A stretch of DNA of 64,000 bases, taken from the NCBI RefSeq assembly GCF_003957515.1, contig NZ_RQXW01000005.1, positions 62,001 through 126,000 on the forward strand, given 5' to 3'. This stretch comes from Amphritea opalescens (GTDB lineage: Bacteria; Pseudomonadota; Gammaproteobacteria; Pseudomonadales; Balneatricaceae). A program made the position numbers and the translations under genes. The first letter of the stretch is position 1; each line of letters opens with the position of its first letter. The notes below the pieces were generated by a model. The model was not told where the DNA came from. It saw nothing but the letters and a program-made list of their open reading frames with translations, and did no database searches. Below are positions 36,550 through 46,135 of the stretch, piece by piece.

Positions 36550-36889
36550 GTTCTATAACCTTTCTATATTCAGCTCGCTTAGGTTTATTGATCAGGCCGT
36601 AGGTCTTTTCGCATAGGCTTTCATAACGCAGTTAACATCACGTAGCTAAGCCTTCCTAAGAACACCTAAGCCTGTCTAGCATACCTTTCTCAGTCTTCAC
36701 GCATCACAAGGTTAATCGTGCTTTAAAAGCCTGTATGCGTGGCTTTTCGGTAATAGATATTGAGGTCGAGGTCGATGGTTGTCTGAACGGAATAATTAAA
36801 CGGAAATGTTAATGGAATGAGCAATAGGGGTTGAGACAACATCATTGCTGTACAGCGAGCGTCGTGCAGAAAGGCCTGATAGAAAGAAC

Positions 36890-36966
36890 GGTATAGAAAG
36901 AACCGTATAGGCAGTGTCGTATAGGGGGACGTATAAAAGAGGCGTATAGATGAGGACGTATAGAAA
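36890..36966. repeat. Degenerate tandem repeat, about 13-14 bp period
   Basis: The heptamer cgtatag (or one-base variants) recurs at about 36890, 36904, 36918, 36930, 36943 and 36957. The gene-free region 36550-37036 holds this array and, upstream, a looser run of cctaag/aagcc words (about 36600-36680). I see no gene in it. Confidence 0.65.
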
Positions 36967-37036
36967 GCGCCGGTAAGTGGTCATACTTATCCGGCCGGTT
37001 TCATGAAGTTGTTGTTTGTCTGCGGGTGAAGCTGAT

Positions 37037-37549
37037 TTATGACTTATTAAGCACGAGCCGGTTGTTAGCATCGCGGCTCTGTTTAATCAGATCGGGGTCT
37101 ATCTGACGGTTCTGCTTGGCCATGCGATCATAAAGTAGCACATTAACCGTTGCCGCTAAGTTCATACAACCGTTGGTGGGGATATAGACCACCGCATCGG
37201 CGGCATTAACGGTGGCTTGATCAATCGAGCTATCCTCCGGACCAAAGACATAGAGGGCATGCTCTGGGTGGACGAAGTCGGGCAGAGGGGTGGCACCTTC
37301 GACGAGTTCGATACAGACCAGCTTCTGCGGTGCCTTCGCTAGGCCAACAAAGGATTCAACAGCGGTCAGTGGCACCTTTAAGTGAGCGTCACGGGTGTCG
37401 GTATGATACTTAGCCGCTCTTTCAAAGCGGGTGCCGTTATAGAAGATCGCACAGGCACCATAGCAACCCGCGGCTCGCATGACCGCCCCAACATTGGAGG
37501 GGCTTTTAGGGTTACACAGTGCAATGGCTGCTGAACCTAGGTTTTCCAC
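37037..37549 (-). CDS. SpoU/TrmH-family RNA 2'-O-methyltransferase
   Basis: This 170-residue protein has the SPOUT fold typical of short TrmH-like RNA methyltransferases. Motif 1 is CNPKSPSNVGAVMRAAGCYG with the conserved Asn and Arg; motif 2 is ALYVFGPEDSSID, and motif 3 is VYIPTNGCMNLAATVNVLLYD, which forms the SAM knot. I chose the GTG at 37549, with AAGGA seven bases upstream, over a TTG at 37567. The RNA target is unknown. It starts 24 bp beyond the glutaminase stop and may be cotranscribed. Confidence 0.85.
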   Translation of the reverse strand: MENLGSAAIALCNPKSPSNVGAVMRAAGCYGACAIFYNGTRFERAAKYHTDTRDAHLKVPLTAVESFVGLAKAPQKLVCIELVEGATPLPDFVHPEHALYVFGPEDSSIDQATVNAADAVVYIPTNGCMNLAATVNVLLYDRMAKQNRQIDPDLIKQSRDANNRLVLNKS

Positions 37550-37572
37550 AATACAATCCTTATCCAATCAGG

Positions 37573-38493
37573 TTATCCAAAAATCGACCAACCGGTGTGC
37601 TGCACCAGCTTTTCCAAGGCTTCGGTGCCCAGTTTGCTATTACCGACGTTATCGAGCCCCGGCGACCAGACAGCGATTGAAGCCTTGCCGGGGGCAATCG
37701 CTAAAATCCCACCACCAACGCCACTTTTGCCCGGCAAACCAACACGGAAAGCGAACTCTCCTGAGCCGTCATAATGACCACACATTAGCATCAGGGAGTT
37801 AATCCGACGGGCACGTTGGGTGGAGACTACCCGTGTACCGGTAACGGGGTTACGGCCGTTATCGACCAAAAACAGACCGGCCTTTGCCAGTTGTTGGGTA
37901 TTCATGGCGATTGAGCAGTGATGGAAGTAGGTGCCCAGTACGCAGTCGACGGGGTTGTCTATGCGTCCGAATGACGCCATAAAGTGGGCAAGGGAAGCGT
38001 TACGGTCCCCTTTGCTCTGTTCTGAGCGCGCCACTTTTTCATCGATACTGATGCTGTCGTCATCGGCGATAAAACGCACAAACTGTAAGATCTCCGCCAG
38101 GGTTTCTTTTGGCTGGTGGCCCATCAGGATGGCATCAGCGACGGCGATGGCACCGGCATTTATAAAGGGGTTGCGGGGTTTTCCATGTTCATGCTCTAAC
38201 TGCACGATAGAGTTAAACGGATCTCCCGAGGGTTCTCTGCCCACCCGTGCCCAGAGGGCATCGCCGAGTTTGCCCAGCGCGATAGTGAGGGTAAAGGCTT
38301 TTGAGATACTCTGTATCGAGAACAGCTGTTGGCTATCGCCGGCGCTAAAGACACGACCATCCGCCATCGCCACAGTGATGGCAAACTGATTAGGATCGAT
38401 ACAGGCCAGTTGAGGAATATAGTCTGCAACTTTGCCCCGTTCTTCACTGGCACCGATGGTGGCAACGATCTGATCTAAGATATCCTGCATCAT
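37573..38493 (-). CDS. glsA: Glutaminase
   Basis: This 306-residue serine-type glutaminase converts L-glutamine to glutamate and ammonium. The catalytic S-x-x-K is in [10 protein letters not shown] (Ser62, Lys65). Family blocks [27 protein letters not shown] and [13 protein letters not shown] are all present. It is 8 bp downstream of rhlE on the same strand. Confidence 0.95.
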   Translation of the reverse strand: MMQDILDQIVATIGASEERGKVADYIPQLACIDPNQFAITVAMADGRVFSAGDSQQLFSIQSISKAFTLTIALGKLGDALWARVGREPSGDPFNSIVQLEHEHGKPRNPFINAGAIAVADAILMGHQPKETLAEILQFVRFIADDDSISIDEKVARSEQSKGDRNASLAHFMASFGRIDNPVDCVLGTYFHHCSIAMNTQQLAKAGLFLVDNGRNPVTGTRVVSTQRARRINSLMLMCGHYDGSGEFAFRVGLPGKSGVGGGILAIAPGKASIAVWSPGLDNVGNSKLGTEALEKLVQHTGWSIFG

Positions 38494-38501
38494 TGCGCTC
38501 C

Positions 38502-39719
38502 TTATCGTCTGCGTGAGCGGCCGGCTGGTTTGCTATGTCGGCTATTGCCGCCGCGCCCCTTTTTTTTCGTTTGGCCGAAATTCTGCTCGAGGCTCGGCTC
38601 ATAGCCGGGAAGCCACTGCTGCATGAGGTGGCCATCGAGAATTTTATGCACTTCATCCAGTAGCCATTTCTCATCGGCACTTAGCAGCGTAATCGCCACA
38701 CCGGTTTCACCTGCGCGGCCGGTACGACCAATCCGGTGGATATAATCTTCGGCGTTGTGGGGCAACTCATAGTTGATTACATATTTGAGTTGCTGAATAT
38801 CGAGGCCACGGGAGGCGACATCGGTGGCAACCAAGACACGAATCGAACCCTCTTTAAACCCTTCTAGCGCTCGTTCTCGGGCACCTTGGGATTTATCCCC
38901 ATGAATGGCAACGGTTTTTAAGCCGTCTTTACACATCTCTTTGGCAAGATCGTCGGCACCTTTTTTAGTGCGGGTAAATACCAGTACCTGCTGCCAATTT
39001 TTCGAACCGATCAGGTAGGAAGTGATCTCCCGTTTACGGTGCTTATCCACTTCATAGGCGATCTGTTCAACCTGAGTGGCGGCGGCATTGCGCTGATCGA
39101 CCTCAATCAGCTGCGGATTATTGAGTAGCTGTTGGCTGAGTTTAAAAACCGCATCATCAAAGGTGGCGGAGAAGAGAAGTGTCTGGCGGTTTTTGGGCAC
39201 GGCGCGAAGAATCCGCTTAATATCATCAATAAAGCCCATATCGAGCATGCGATCTGCTTCGTCTAATACGAAGAACGCCAGTTGGCTGAGATCGATCGCC
39301 CCACGGGACAATAGATCCATCAAACGGCCCGGTGTGGCCACCAGAATATCGACACCTTGGGCAATGGCATCTAACTGTGGATTAACGCTGACACCGCCAT
39401 AGGCCACCACTGTGCGCAGTGAAAGGTGTTTGCCATAACCCTGAAAGCTTTGTGCGACCTGTTGCGCCAGCTCCCGCGTAGGGGTTAAAACCAGTGCGCT
39501 AACGATATTAGCGGGGGTTTGCTGATCGGCTAAGGTATGCAGAATAGGCAGGGCAAAGGCCGCGGTTTTACCGGTACCTGTTTGCGCGCCAGCCATGAGA
39601 TCCTGCTGTTTGAAAATAGCGGGGATCGCTTCCTGTTGTACAGGGGTTGGTTGGTTATAACCCTTTTCTTCAATGGCTTGCAGCAGTGAAGGGTGTAAAC
39701 CAAAAGATGAAAAACTCAT
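38502..39719 (-). CDS. rhlE: DEAD-box RNA helicase RhlE
   Basis: This 405-residue helicase has the Q motif ([20 protein letters not shown]), Walker [44 protein letters not shown] and [10 protein letters not shown]. It ends in a short basic tail ([21 protein letters not shown] region). Involved in RNA remodelling, ribosome assembly and decay. It leads a unit with glsA and the SpoU methyltransferase gene. Confidence 0.94.
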   Translation of the reverse strand: MSFSSFGLHPSLLQAIEEKGYNQPTPVQQEAIPAIFKQQDLMAGAQTGTGKTAAFALPILHTLADQQTPANIVSALVLTPTRELAQQVAQSFQGYGKHLSLRTVVAYGGVSVNPQLDAIAQGVDILVATPGRLMDLLSRGAIDLSQLAFFVLDEADRMLDMGFIDDIKRILRAVPKNRQTLLFSATFDDAVFKLSQQLLNNPQLIEVDQRNAAATQVEQIAYEVDKHRKREITSYLIGSKNWQQVLVFTRTKKGADDLAKEMCKDGLKTVAIHGDKSQGARERALEGFKEGSIRVLVATDVASRGLDIQQLKYVINYELPHNAEDYIHRIGRTGRAGETGVAITLLSADEKWLLDEVHKILDGHLMQQWLPGYEPSLEQNFGQTKKKGRGGNSRHSKPAGRSRRR

Positions 39720-39914
39720 AACCGAAACCTTAACGTTTTAATTGGCGCGAGTTTAGCAGATAAGCGGTATGTTTGCGGCTCAAAAGTGACTAAAAATGAT
39801 ACTGAGGCATCGCTAAAGTATTCGTGTTAGGCGCAAGAGGGTAAAAATGAGGAGAGAGTCTTTTAGCGCAAAATGATAGCGGGGCCGAAACGCTATGTGT
39901 GGCCCCGCATCAGC

Positions 39915-40619
39915 TTATAGATCGTTCATTAAGCCTTCGAGGGTATGATGAACTTTGTTGACCCATACTCGACTGCGTTGTCTTTCCATTAAGCCCAGAT
40001 GAGGGGCTTCATTATCTTTCAGGTTTGCCGCGGCCCAAAAGCTCAGACCCAGTTTCTCGATCTTCTGCATGGTAGGGGTGTGTAGTGCGGGGATATAAAA
40101 CTGCGCCACCGGTTTTTGGTTTGTATCAAACCCCTGTAACGGTGCTAAGGCTTCAATATTGCTAAAGTCGGTGCCCCGGCCTTGGTTTTTGGCCACAATC
40201 ACCGATAGCTGATGGCTGTATTTGTTGAGGAAGTTGTCCAGTAGATTTACTGAATCAGGGCCGCTATCGACGGCATACCAATAAACGAGTTTAATGCCCA
40301 TCTCTTGGCACATCTCGATAACGCCGTTCTCTTCGATCCAGCGGTCGAGAAAACGTTCGCTTTGTGCGGGAAGATCTATCAGCACATTGCAATCATCTTC
40401 TAACGCCAACTCCATAATCTGATCGATGCTTTCAAAGTGATCCAGATTGATGGTTCGGGTGTAATCGAGGTAATAGCGGCTCAGTGTCGGGTGTGACTGA
40501 TCGGCATCCAAGCCGACATAGGGTTGTGATTTATCCAGAAAATACTGTGATAGCAGACGGGATAATACCGATTTACCTACCCCACCTTTTTCACCACCGA
40601 CAAAATGAATCGTGCTCAT
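39915..40619 (-). CDS. ParA/MinD-like P-loop ATPase, function unknown
   Basis: This 234-residue protein begins with a deviant Walker A, GGEKGGVGKSVLSRLL (KGGVGKS at 11-17), and an ADQSHPTLSRYY block as in ParA/CobQ-type ATPases. A Walker B-like strand is CNVLIDLPAQSE. There is no ParB partner, no partition site and no flagellar or pilus genes nearby, so a chromosome-partition role is not supported. Related orphan ATPases appear in mobilisation modules and in regulatory settings. It is monocistronic. Confidence 0.7.
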   Translation of the reverse strand: MSTIHFVGGEKGGVGKSVLSRLLSQYFLDKSQPYVGLDADQSHPTLSRYYLDYTRTINLDHFESIDQIMELALEDDCNVLIDLPAQSERFLDRWIEENGVIEMCQEMGIKLVYWYAVDSGPDSVNLLDNFLNKYSHQLSVIVAKNQGRGTDFSNIEALAPLQGFDTNQKPVAQFYIPALHTPTMQKIEKLGLSFWAAANLKDNEAPHLGLMERQRSRVWVNKVHHTLEGLMNDL

Positions 40620-40833
40620 GAATTTAATACCCGTAATAATCGTTTAGTGTAAATACTGAAGTATAAAGTGCGCTAATGAATAAGGTATTTCAAGCCTATT
40701 GTGTTAATCATTGGTCTGAGGAGGTAAATCCGGCTAAACGCACTAAAGCGGGGCGAGTTAGAGGGCCAATTCAGCCAAGCGAAGAGAATGCTTTGAATCT
40801 TTAGATTAAAGGATTCCTACCCATCTAATAGGA

Positions 40834-40880
40834 GCGTGTATAGATAGAGGCGTGTATAGATAGGGGCGCGTATAGACTCG
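40834..40880. repeat. Degenerate tandem repeat, 16 bp period
   Basis: gcgtgtatagatag at 40834 and 40850, and gcgcgtatagac at 40866. It shares the word gtatag with the array at 36.9 kb. Confidence 0.65.
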
Positions 40881-40894
40881 CTGACGGGCAAATC

Positions 40895-41197
40895 TTAAGC
40901 GCGAAGATAAGACCAACCAGCGGCTTGTTGATGAGCAAGATACTGAACGGCGGCGTCAACCAGCTTAACGTCTGCCTGAGCGGTCAGGGATTGCGCTTGT
41001 AAGCTATTACGACACATCACCAGTCGACTTAGAATATCGGAGTCTGTCAAGGTGACCGCCACTGCCATCGCGGGGCCATTGACGACGATTTCTACCTGGG
41101 CATCCGGTTCTAATTTAAGTAAATTGCGGGCATTGTTTTGTGCTCGTTTCAATGCATCTACTGTGGGTGCGTGGATCAATAATCGTGTAACGGCCAT
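40895..41197 (-). CDS. DsrE-family small protein
   Basis: This 100-residue protein has the DsrE/YchN-like pattern RLLIHAPTVDALKRAQNNARNLL, VEIVVNGPAMA, LVMCRNSLQAQ, and a C-terminal AAGWSYLRA. The single Cys (Cys-Arg-Asn-Ser) sits where DsrE proteins carry sulfur. It follows the ABC ATPase gene by 31 bp on the same strand, so it is part of that import unit. A sulfur-relay role linked to a sulfonate import is a guess. Confidence 0.65.
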   Translation of the reverse strand: MAVTRLLIHAPTVDALKRAQNNARNLLKLEPDAQVEIVVNGPAMAVAVTLTDSDILSRLVMCRNSLQAQSLTAQADVKLVDAAVQYLAHQQAAGWSYLRA

Positions 41198-41228
41198 GAG
41201 GGTATCCTTCTAACAATTCTTCTGAAAA

Positions 41229-41960
41229 TTAAAGTGCGTTTGCGATCTCTTGAGCCATTTTTTGCAACTTGTCTGTGCCACGATCTCTTGGGCGAGGCAG
41301 ATCAATGGGTTTATCTAACACGACGTTCGCCGGTGAACCCGATAATACAATGACTCGATCGGCTAAATACACCGCTTCTTCAATATCGTGGGTGATAAAC
41401 ATTACCGCTTTGCGCGTCTGTTCCCAGATCGCCAGTAACTGATCTTGCAAATGTTGGCGCGTGATGGCATCGACCGCACTAAAAGGCTCATCCATCAACA
41501 ATAAGTGAGGCTTGACCGCCAATGCTCGGGCAATACCGCCCCGTTGTACTTGGCCACCGGACAACTGGTGTGGCCAACGCTCAGCCAGCTCGTCAAGGCG
41601 AGTCAGTTTTAATACTTCGTCTATGCGGTTGTGTTTTTCTTCGGCTGTCAGTTTGAGCCCTGTCAGCCCATACGCTATATTGCTGCGCAATCGACGCCAA
41701 GGCATGAGACGACCATCTTGAAACACCACGCTGCGAGAGCGGCGGGTTTCGTCTTCCTCGACGTTTAGTGAAATAGTGCCATGACTGGCTGAGGTCAGGC
41801 CAGCGACACAACGTAACAGTGTCGATTTACCAACGCCTGAACCACCAACGACGGCAATAAACTCGCCATCTTCTATTTGAAGATTCAAATGAGCAAAAAC
41901 GGGGTCAGGATTGTTCCCGTAGTGATAACTCAGATCTTCAATCTTTAGGATGGGCGCCAT
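41229..41960 (-). CDS. Nitrate/sulfonate/taurine-type ABC transporter ATP-binding protein
   Basis: This 243-residue ABC ATPase has Walker A VGGSGVGKSTLL, signature LSGGQVQRGGIARAL, Walker B LLLMDEPFSAVD and the switch His in FITHDIEEA. It overlaps the permease gene by 16 bp. SsuB-like by group, but the substrate is not defined by sequence. Confidence 0.9.
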   Translation of the reverse strand: MAPILKIEDLSYHYGNNPDPVFAHLNLQIEDGEFIAVVGGSGVGKSTLLRCVAGLTSASHGTISLNVEEDETRRSRSVVFQDGRLMPWRRLRSNIAYGLTGLKLTAEEKHNRIDEVLKLTRLDELAERWPHQLSGGQVQRGGIARALAVKPHLLLMDEPFSAVDAITRQHLQDQLLAIWEQTRKAVMFITHDIEEAVYLADRVIVLSGSPANVVLDKPIDLPRPRDRGTDKLQKMAQEIANAL

Positions 41961-42727
41961 GTTAACACTCGCTTTTCAATCAAACCAAATAGGGTATCAC
42001 TCAAGGTGTAAACCAGAGAAATAATCAGCATGTAAACCACAACCACTTCATAAGCACCGACGCCGGCGGCGGAATTCATCTCTTGTCCCATGCCGGGAAC
42101 ACCCAACAATTCAGCGGCGATCAAGGTCATCCACGCTTGTCCGATACCGGTACGAATACCCGAGAAAATTCCCGTTGCCGCTCCCGGTAAGGTTACTTGA
42201 AAGGCTTGACGAAAATAGCCATTTTGACCAAACGCACGGGCTAGGTCATAAAAACGAGAATCCACATTGCGTACCGCAGAATAGGTTGCAAAGTAGTTTA
42301 CCCAGAATACGCCTATGGCAATCACGAAGGCGGCGCCCGCATGGCTTACTTTAAACCAAGCGATGGCAAAAACCACCCACGCCAATGGCGGAATCGGACG
42401 TAGAATCCGCGCTAGCAAAGCGTGTAAGGCGTCTAGCAGCGATGAAGACGCCGCTAATGTACCCACTAAGAAGCCAAGAAAAGTACCAATCGCCAAGCCC
42501 CAAGCGTAATGCACTAAACTTGAGAGGACGGCTGGCATTAAACGCTCGGATGTCCACTCATCAACCAGTGCTTGTGGCAGTTTAAAGGGATCGGGAATGG
42601 TGCCAGCTGCCGCCCAGCCTGCCGCTTGCGCGTATTTCCACAACAGTACAAATGCTGCTACGCCTAATATTCCCAGTAAAGCACGCCCCCATTGTGAGCG
42701 TGTTAAAGGGTGAGTGTGTGATTCCAT
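41945..42727 (-). CDS. Nitrate/sulfonate/taurine-type ABC transporter permease
   Basis: This 260-residue SsuC-like permease has about six helices. It includes RPIPPLAWVVFAIAWFKVSH and the coupling loop ARAFGQNGYFRQAFQVTLPG, followed by GIRTGIGQAWMTLIAAELLG. It overlaps the ATPase gene downstream and follows the binding-protein gene by 9 bp. Confidence 0.9.
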   Translation of the reverse strand: MESHTHPLTRSQWGRALLGILGVAAFVLLWKYAQAAGWAAAGTIPDPFKLPQALVDEWTSERLMPAVLSSLVHYAWGLAIGTFLGFLVGTLAASSSLLDALHALLARILRPIPPLAWVVFAIAWFKVSHAGAAFVIAIGVFWVNYFATYSAVRNVDSRFYDLARAFGQNGYFRQAFQVTLPGAATGIFSGIRTGIGQAWMTLIAAELLGVPGMGQEMNSAAGVGAYEVVVVYMLIISLVYTLSDTLFGLIEKRVLTWRPS

Positions 42728-42736
42728 GAGGTGGAA

Positions 42737-43756
42737 TTACTCCCTAATGAGTTCGTTATAAAAACGAACATCAAACAGTGCGTCTAGGTCAACGCTTGCT
42801 TTAAGCGTACCTTGGCTGGATTGAAAATCACGCATGGTACGAGTGCCATCTATGATCGCATTAGGATCTGCTTCAAACTGATCGTGTGAGTTGTGCAGCG
42901 CATTCAAAACAATCTTGCTGGGTAAACGACCACCACCGACGTATTTACCCACGGCTTTGACCGCTTTTTCTGGGGCATCACGCAGTTCATGGGTGGCTGC
43001 GATATGGGCTTTCACTAGCGCTTTTACCAATTCAGGATGCTCATTGATCAATGATTCACGCACGGCTAATACCGCACCTGGTTGATGAGGGAACATACCT
43101 GAACCTGAGGCCACGACGGTTGCATCGGATTTTTTATCACGAATAATACTAACAACCGGCTCTAAAATAGCGGCGCCATCGACCGCTTCGGTCATCAGTG
43201 CTTGCTGTACCTGAGCCGCGCCTTGGTAAATGATGTCGATGTTTTGTTTGATCTCATCGCTGCTCATACCCAGTTGTTTTTGTAACCAGTACTGCAACAC
43301 TGTTTCTGGCACTGAACCTCTAGGGAAGGTGGAGATAACGGCTTTACGGCCTTTATCCGCTTTAAAACGGGCAAACGCTGTTTTTGCATCACCATTATCA
43401 AAGTAAGGAGACAGTTCGCCCAAGGCGACCATGCTGATTTGCTCAACAATGTTAGAGGCAACCACTTTAATGTCAGCGCCTTTGGCACGGGCAACCATGG
43501 CAGGTCCAATACCAAGATAGGCAACATCTAATTGACCGGCTAGGAGCGCTTGCACAATAGCGGGGCCATTTTGAAATTGAAACAACTTAGGATCGCTAAC
43601 GCCGGCCTTTTCCAAGGTGTCGCCTTCCAAAACAATAAATGCTTGGGAGATCGGAATAATGGGCATATAGCCAATTTCAAGGTTTTTGTCGGCCGCAGTC
43701 ACTAAACTACTCCAACCACACAAGAACAAGGTCATCAGGGCCACGAATCGGGACAT
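42737..43756 (-). CDS. SsuA/TauA-like ABC transporter binding protein
   Basis: This 339-residue periplasmic protein has a signal peptide (LMTLFLCGWSSLVTAADKN). The mature start LEIGYMPIIPISQAFIVLEG and QALLAGQLDVAYLGIGPAMVARAKG are typical of the nitrate/sulfonate/taurine/THI5-like group. It begins a four-gene minus-strand unit with permease, ATPase and DsrE-like genes. No TauR-type box was seen upstream, so it is probably not part of the taurine regulon at 31-36 kb. Candidate substrates are alkanesulfonates, nitrate or a thiamine precursor. Confidence 0.85.
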   Translation of the reverse strand: MSRFVALMTLFLCGWSSLVTAADKNLEIGYMPIIPISQAFIVLEGDTLEKAGVSDPKLFQFQNGPAIVQALLAGQLDVAYLGIGPAMVARAKGADIKVVASNIVEQISMVALGELSPYFDNGDAKTAFARFKADKGRKAVISTFPRGSVPETVLQYWLQKQLGMSSDEIKQNIDIIYQGAAQVQQALMTEAVDGAAILEPVVSIIRDKKSDATVVASGSGMFPHQPGAVLAVRESLINEHPELVKALVKAHIAATHELRDAPEKAVKAVGKYVGGGRLPSKIVLNALHNSHDQFEADPNAIIDGTRTMRDFQSSQGTLKASVDLDALFDVRFYNELIRE

Positions 43757-44505
43757 CAGAGTACTCCAGAGAATTAAAATTTGAGCGTGAATTATATATA
43801 AACTAAAAGAATATCAAAGCTTATTTTAAGATCATTTAGAACTAAATAAATAAGCATATTTTATGGGCCGGGGGTTCATATAATAAGTGCGACTATTGAA
43901 TGTGCTGATGAATAAGCAATCTGGGTCTCGTCAGTCGGTAAAAAGATTACGTATAAAGAGCTGCTCGAGATGGTAGGCAGCATTTCCTCAGCGTCGAAAA
44001 AGAAAAATTTCATGAAAGTATCATTTTACTTTTTCTAATCTGAAAATTATTGCTCAATGCAGACAGTCCTGTGGAAGGTGTTGTAGACCTTCCTTCAGCA
44101 TGATACTTATAAGTACACCCATAGCTTACCGAGCGCTTTAAAGCTCAATTTATGCGAGAAATCGTAATGAGGTTATTTATGGGCCCCAAGGACAAGCCAT
44201 CAGTGATTGCTCTCTTGGCGCTTCAAGTCATTTCAGGTAGTGCTTTCATTTCCCCTTATGGGGATAGTTAATTTGCTTCTAACGAAGCGAGTTAACGAAA
44301 ACTGGGGTACTTAATTGGGTTGGGGTGGACACTAGACTAGAGCCTGGCGGCACTTTAGGTGCCGCAAGCCCTTTTTATTAGTGCGTGATTTATAGTTGTG
44401 ACGCTTTTAAAAAATCATGCTGGTAAATTAAAAATGTTATAAATATCAATAGTTTTAAGGTTTATATTAAGTCCACTCAATAATAACAGAGCTTACGGAA
44501 AAGTT
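43757..44505. other. Gene-free region with a short coding-like fragment and a terminator-like hairpin
   Basis: About 750 bp without a credible gene. AT-rich sequence at 43790-43880 is the likely promoter of the ABC unit. A coding-like fragment at about 43919-44036 (plus strand: WVSSVGKKITYKELLEMVG and about 20 more residues, then a stop) may be the tail of a lost gene. A GTTAA..GCTTC/GAAGC..TTAAC inverted repeat lies at 44268-44297. A hairpin GCGGCAC/GTGCCGC followed by a run of T residues (about 44347-44377) looks like a plus-strand terminator of something no longer present. Confidence 0.45.
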
Positions 44506-45456
44506 ATGTCTATCCCAAAATACAACGAAATCATGCCGAATATTCTGCGCTACTTGAATACGAATGGTGAGCAGAAATTCAGGGATCTGGAGCAGCCTCT
44601 GGCTATTGAGTTTGGTTTATCTGATGCCGAAATTATTCAGGAATACGATTCGGGTAATGGCACTGTATTTCTGGATAGAATCAGCTGGGCATTGAGCTAT
44701 TTAACCAATAGTGGACTGACGGAAAGGCCGCGCAGAGGCGTATATAAGAATACAGAGTTAGCACAGGCGTTCTTAGATAAACCTACAGAAGAGATTCAGA
44801 TATTTGTTAAACAACAAATGGCCTTGAGGACAGCGAAGCAGAAAGCAGAGAAAGCAGAAGAAGGGCAGCTTGATGAGTCTTCTGATCTTCTAATGGAAAA
44901 TAATCAAACTCCTCAAGAAATGCTGAATACAGCGCATGAGAGCATCCGCCAGTCCACATATGACCAGATTATAGATACCGTACTCAGTAAAACGGCAACA
45001 GAGTTCGAAGGCCTTGTTGTTAAGCTGATGGAGCGTATGGGCTATGGAGGGCAGGTAAAAAACGCTGGAACGGTCACACAAGCCTCAAATGATGGCGGCA
45101 TTGATGGGATTATTAGAGAAGATGTCCTTGGTCTCGGGAAAATACATATTCAAGCTAAGCGTTATGCAAAGAGCAATACTGTAGGCCGCGAAGAAGTTCA
45201 GAAGTTTGTTGGCGCTCTGGCGGTGGCTCAATCGAATAAAGGTGTGTTCATTACCACTTCATCATACAGTGCTGGTGCAACGGCTTACGCTGAGAGTTTA
45301 AACGGTACCACCAATTTGGTTTTGATCAATGGTGAACAATTGGCTAAGTATATGTATGACTACAGCCTCGGAATGCAGACCAAGCAGCATATCGAAATCA
45401 AAGAGATGGATTCTGATTTCTGGGATGGAATGCAGAACGACTCAAAGGTCGGCTAG
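44506..45456 (+). CDS. mrr: Mrr-type modification-dependent endonuclease
   Basis: This 316-residue protein has an N-terminal winged-helix Mrr_N domain (about 1-90; YNEIMPNILRYLNTNGEQKF, SYLTNSGLTERPRRGVYKNT) and a C-terminal PD-(D/E)xK nuclease (about 155-290). The nuclease motifs are FEGLVVKLMERMGYGG, GGIDGII (Asp200) and HIQAKRY (Gln216, Lys218). Mrr enzymes cut methylated DNA without a partner methylase. A charged linker (about 108-140) joins the domains. It lies alone between gene-free stretches, in keeping with recent acquisition. It is the second modification-dependent nuclease candidate in the window. Confidence 0.9.
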   Translation: MSIPKYNEIMPNILRYLNTNGEQKFRDLEQPLAIEFGLSDAEIIQEYDSGNGTVFLDRISWALSYLTNSGLTERPRRGVYKNTELAQAFLDKPTEEIQIFVKQQMALRTAKQKAEKAEEGQLDESSDLLMENNQTPQEMLNTAHESIRQSTYDQIIDTVLSKTATEFEGLVVKLMERMGYGGQVKNAGTVTQASNDGGIDGIIREDVLGLGKIHIQAKRYAKSNTVGREEVQKFVGALAVAQSNKGVFITTSSYSAGATAYAESLNGTTNLVLINGEQLAKYMYDYSLGMQTKQHIEIKEMDSDFWDGMQNDSKVG

Positions 45457-46135
45457 AGCGAGGTCGCGATACGTTGTTTTGTGACATTCTAACCACGAAA
45501 AGATATTTTACGAAGCTTTCAAGGCTATAAGTGCCCACCAAATAAGAGTATCAACCTTAAACATCAGCGACATACAATTTATAGCTATGAAGGACGCTAG
45601 ACTATGCTGACAAGTTTAATGAATGTGTTGCAGCGATCCACTGAATCCACGCATAAAGAAGACATATTATTGAGAAGCTAAATCTTTCAATAATAGCTTT
45701 ATCAATCAAGGCTTTAATAGAGTTGCTCAAGCTTCCCCTCAATAGCGAGGTTTTCAATGATCTCACTTTAAATTCTAAAACTACAATTTCACGCTACCCT
45801 CCAATATTCGTTGTATCCTTAGTAGTACGTGCTCTTCAGCAATGTAACTAAGCATGAGATCAAATCTCAATCTCAACTTACATCATCACAATTATCATGC
45901 TAAATATTTATTAAATTAGCATATCGTGTTGTAACGATATATATTTCGTTATATCGTGTTTTAGCGATATTGTAAGTATTGATGAATTCACGCCCATGGC
46001 GCTCGATAGTGCGGGGTGTTGAGTTTGTTATGCAGAAGCGAAATCTTGTGAAAACCTGCATTCATCGCCAAGTTAGTTCTATGTGATGAAGCCAAGTTGT
46101 AAAAATGACAGCCCGAGAATAGCAAGAGGAAGGTT
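45457..46135. other. Gene-free region upstream of the arsR-like gene
   Basis: About 680 bp without a supported gene. It contains an imperfect inverted motif gagatcaaatctca (45855-45868), which has a close counterpart gagatcgaatctca at 17721-17734. Its right part holds the doubled operator listed separately. The AT-rich stretch 45880-45990 is probably the promoter of the ArsR/OYE unit. Confidence 0.5.
45921..45970. promoter_or_regulatory. Two palindromic operators, 30 bp apart, for an ArsR-type repressor
   Basis: ATATCGT...ACGATAT occurs at 45921-45940, with a near copy ATATCGTG...AGCGATAT at 45951-45970. A half-match (ttcgttatat) lies between. The palindromes precede the ArsR-like gene by about 165 bp. 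Spacing near three helical turns suggests binding of two dimers on one face. The control of the arsR-oye unit is inferred. Confidence 0.65.

Noticed and set aside
36796-37071. Minus-strand ORF of 91 codons
   Set aside because: It is produced by the gtatag tandem repeat (YTPLLYVPLYDTAYT) and overlaps the RNA methyltransferase end.
39915-40619. Plasmid or chromosome partition locus
   Set aside because: No ParB gene or centromere-like repeats accompany the ParA-like ATPase.
44320-44345. Insertion-sequence end (gggtggacactagac)
   Set aside because: It resembles IS3-type ends by eye, but no matching inverted repeat, target duplication or transposase remnant was found.
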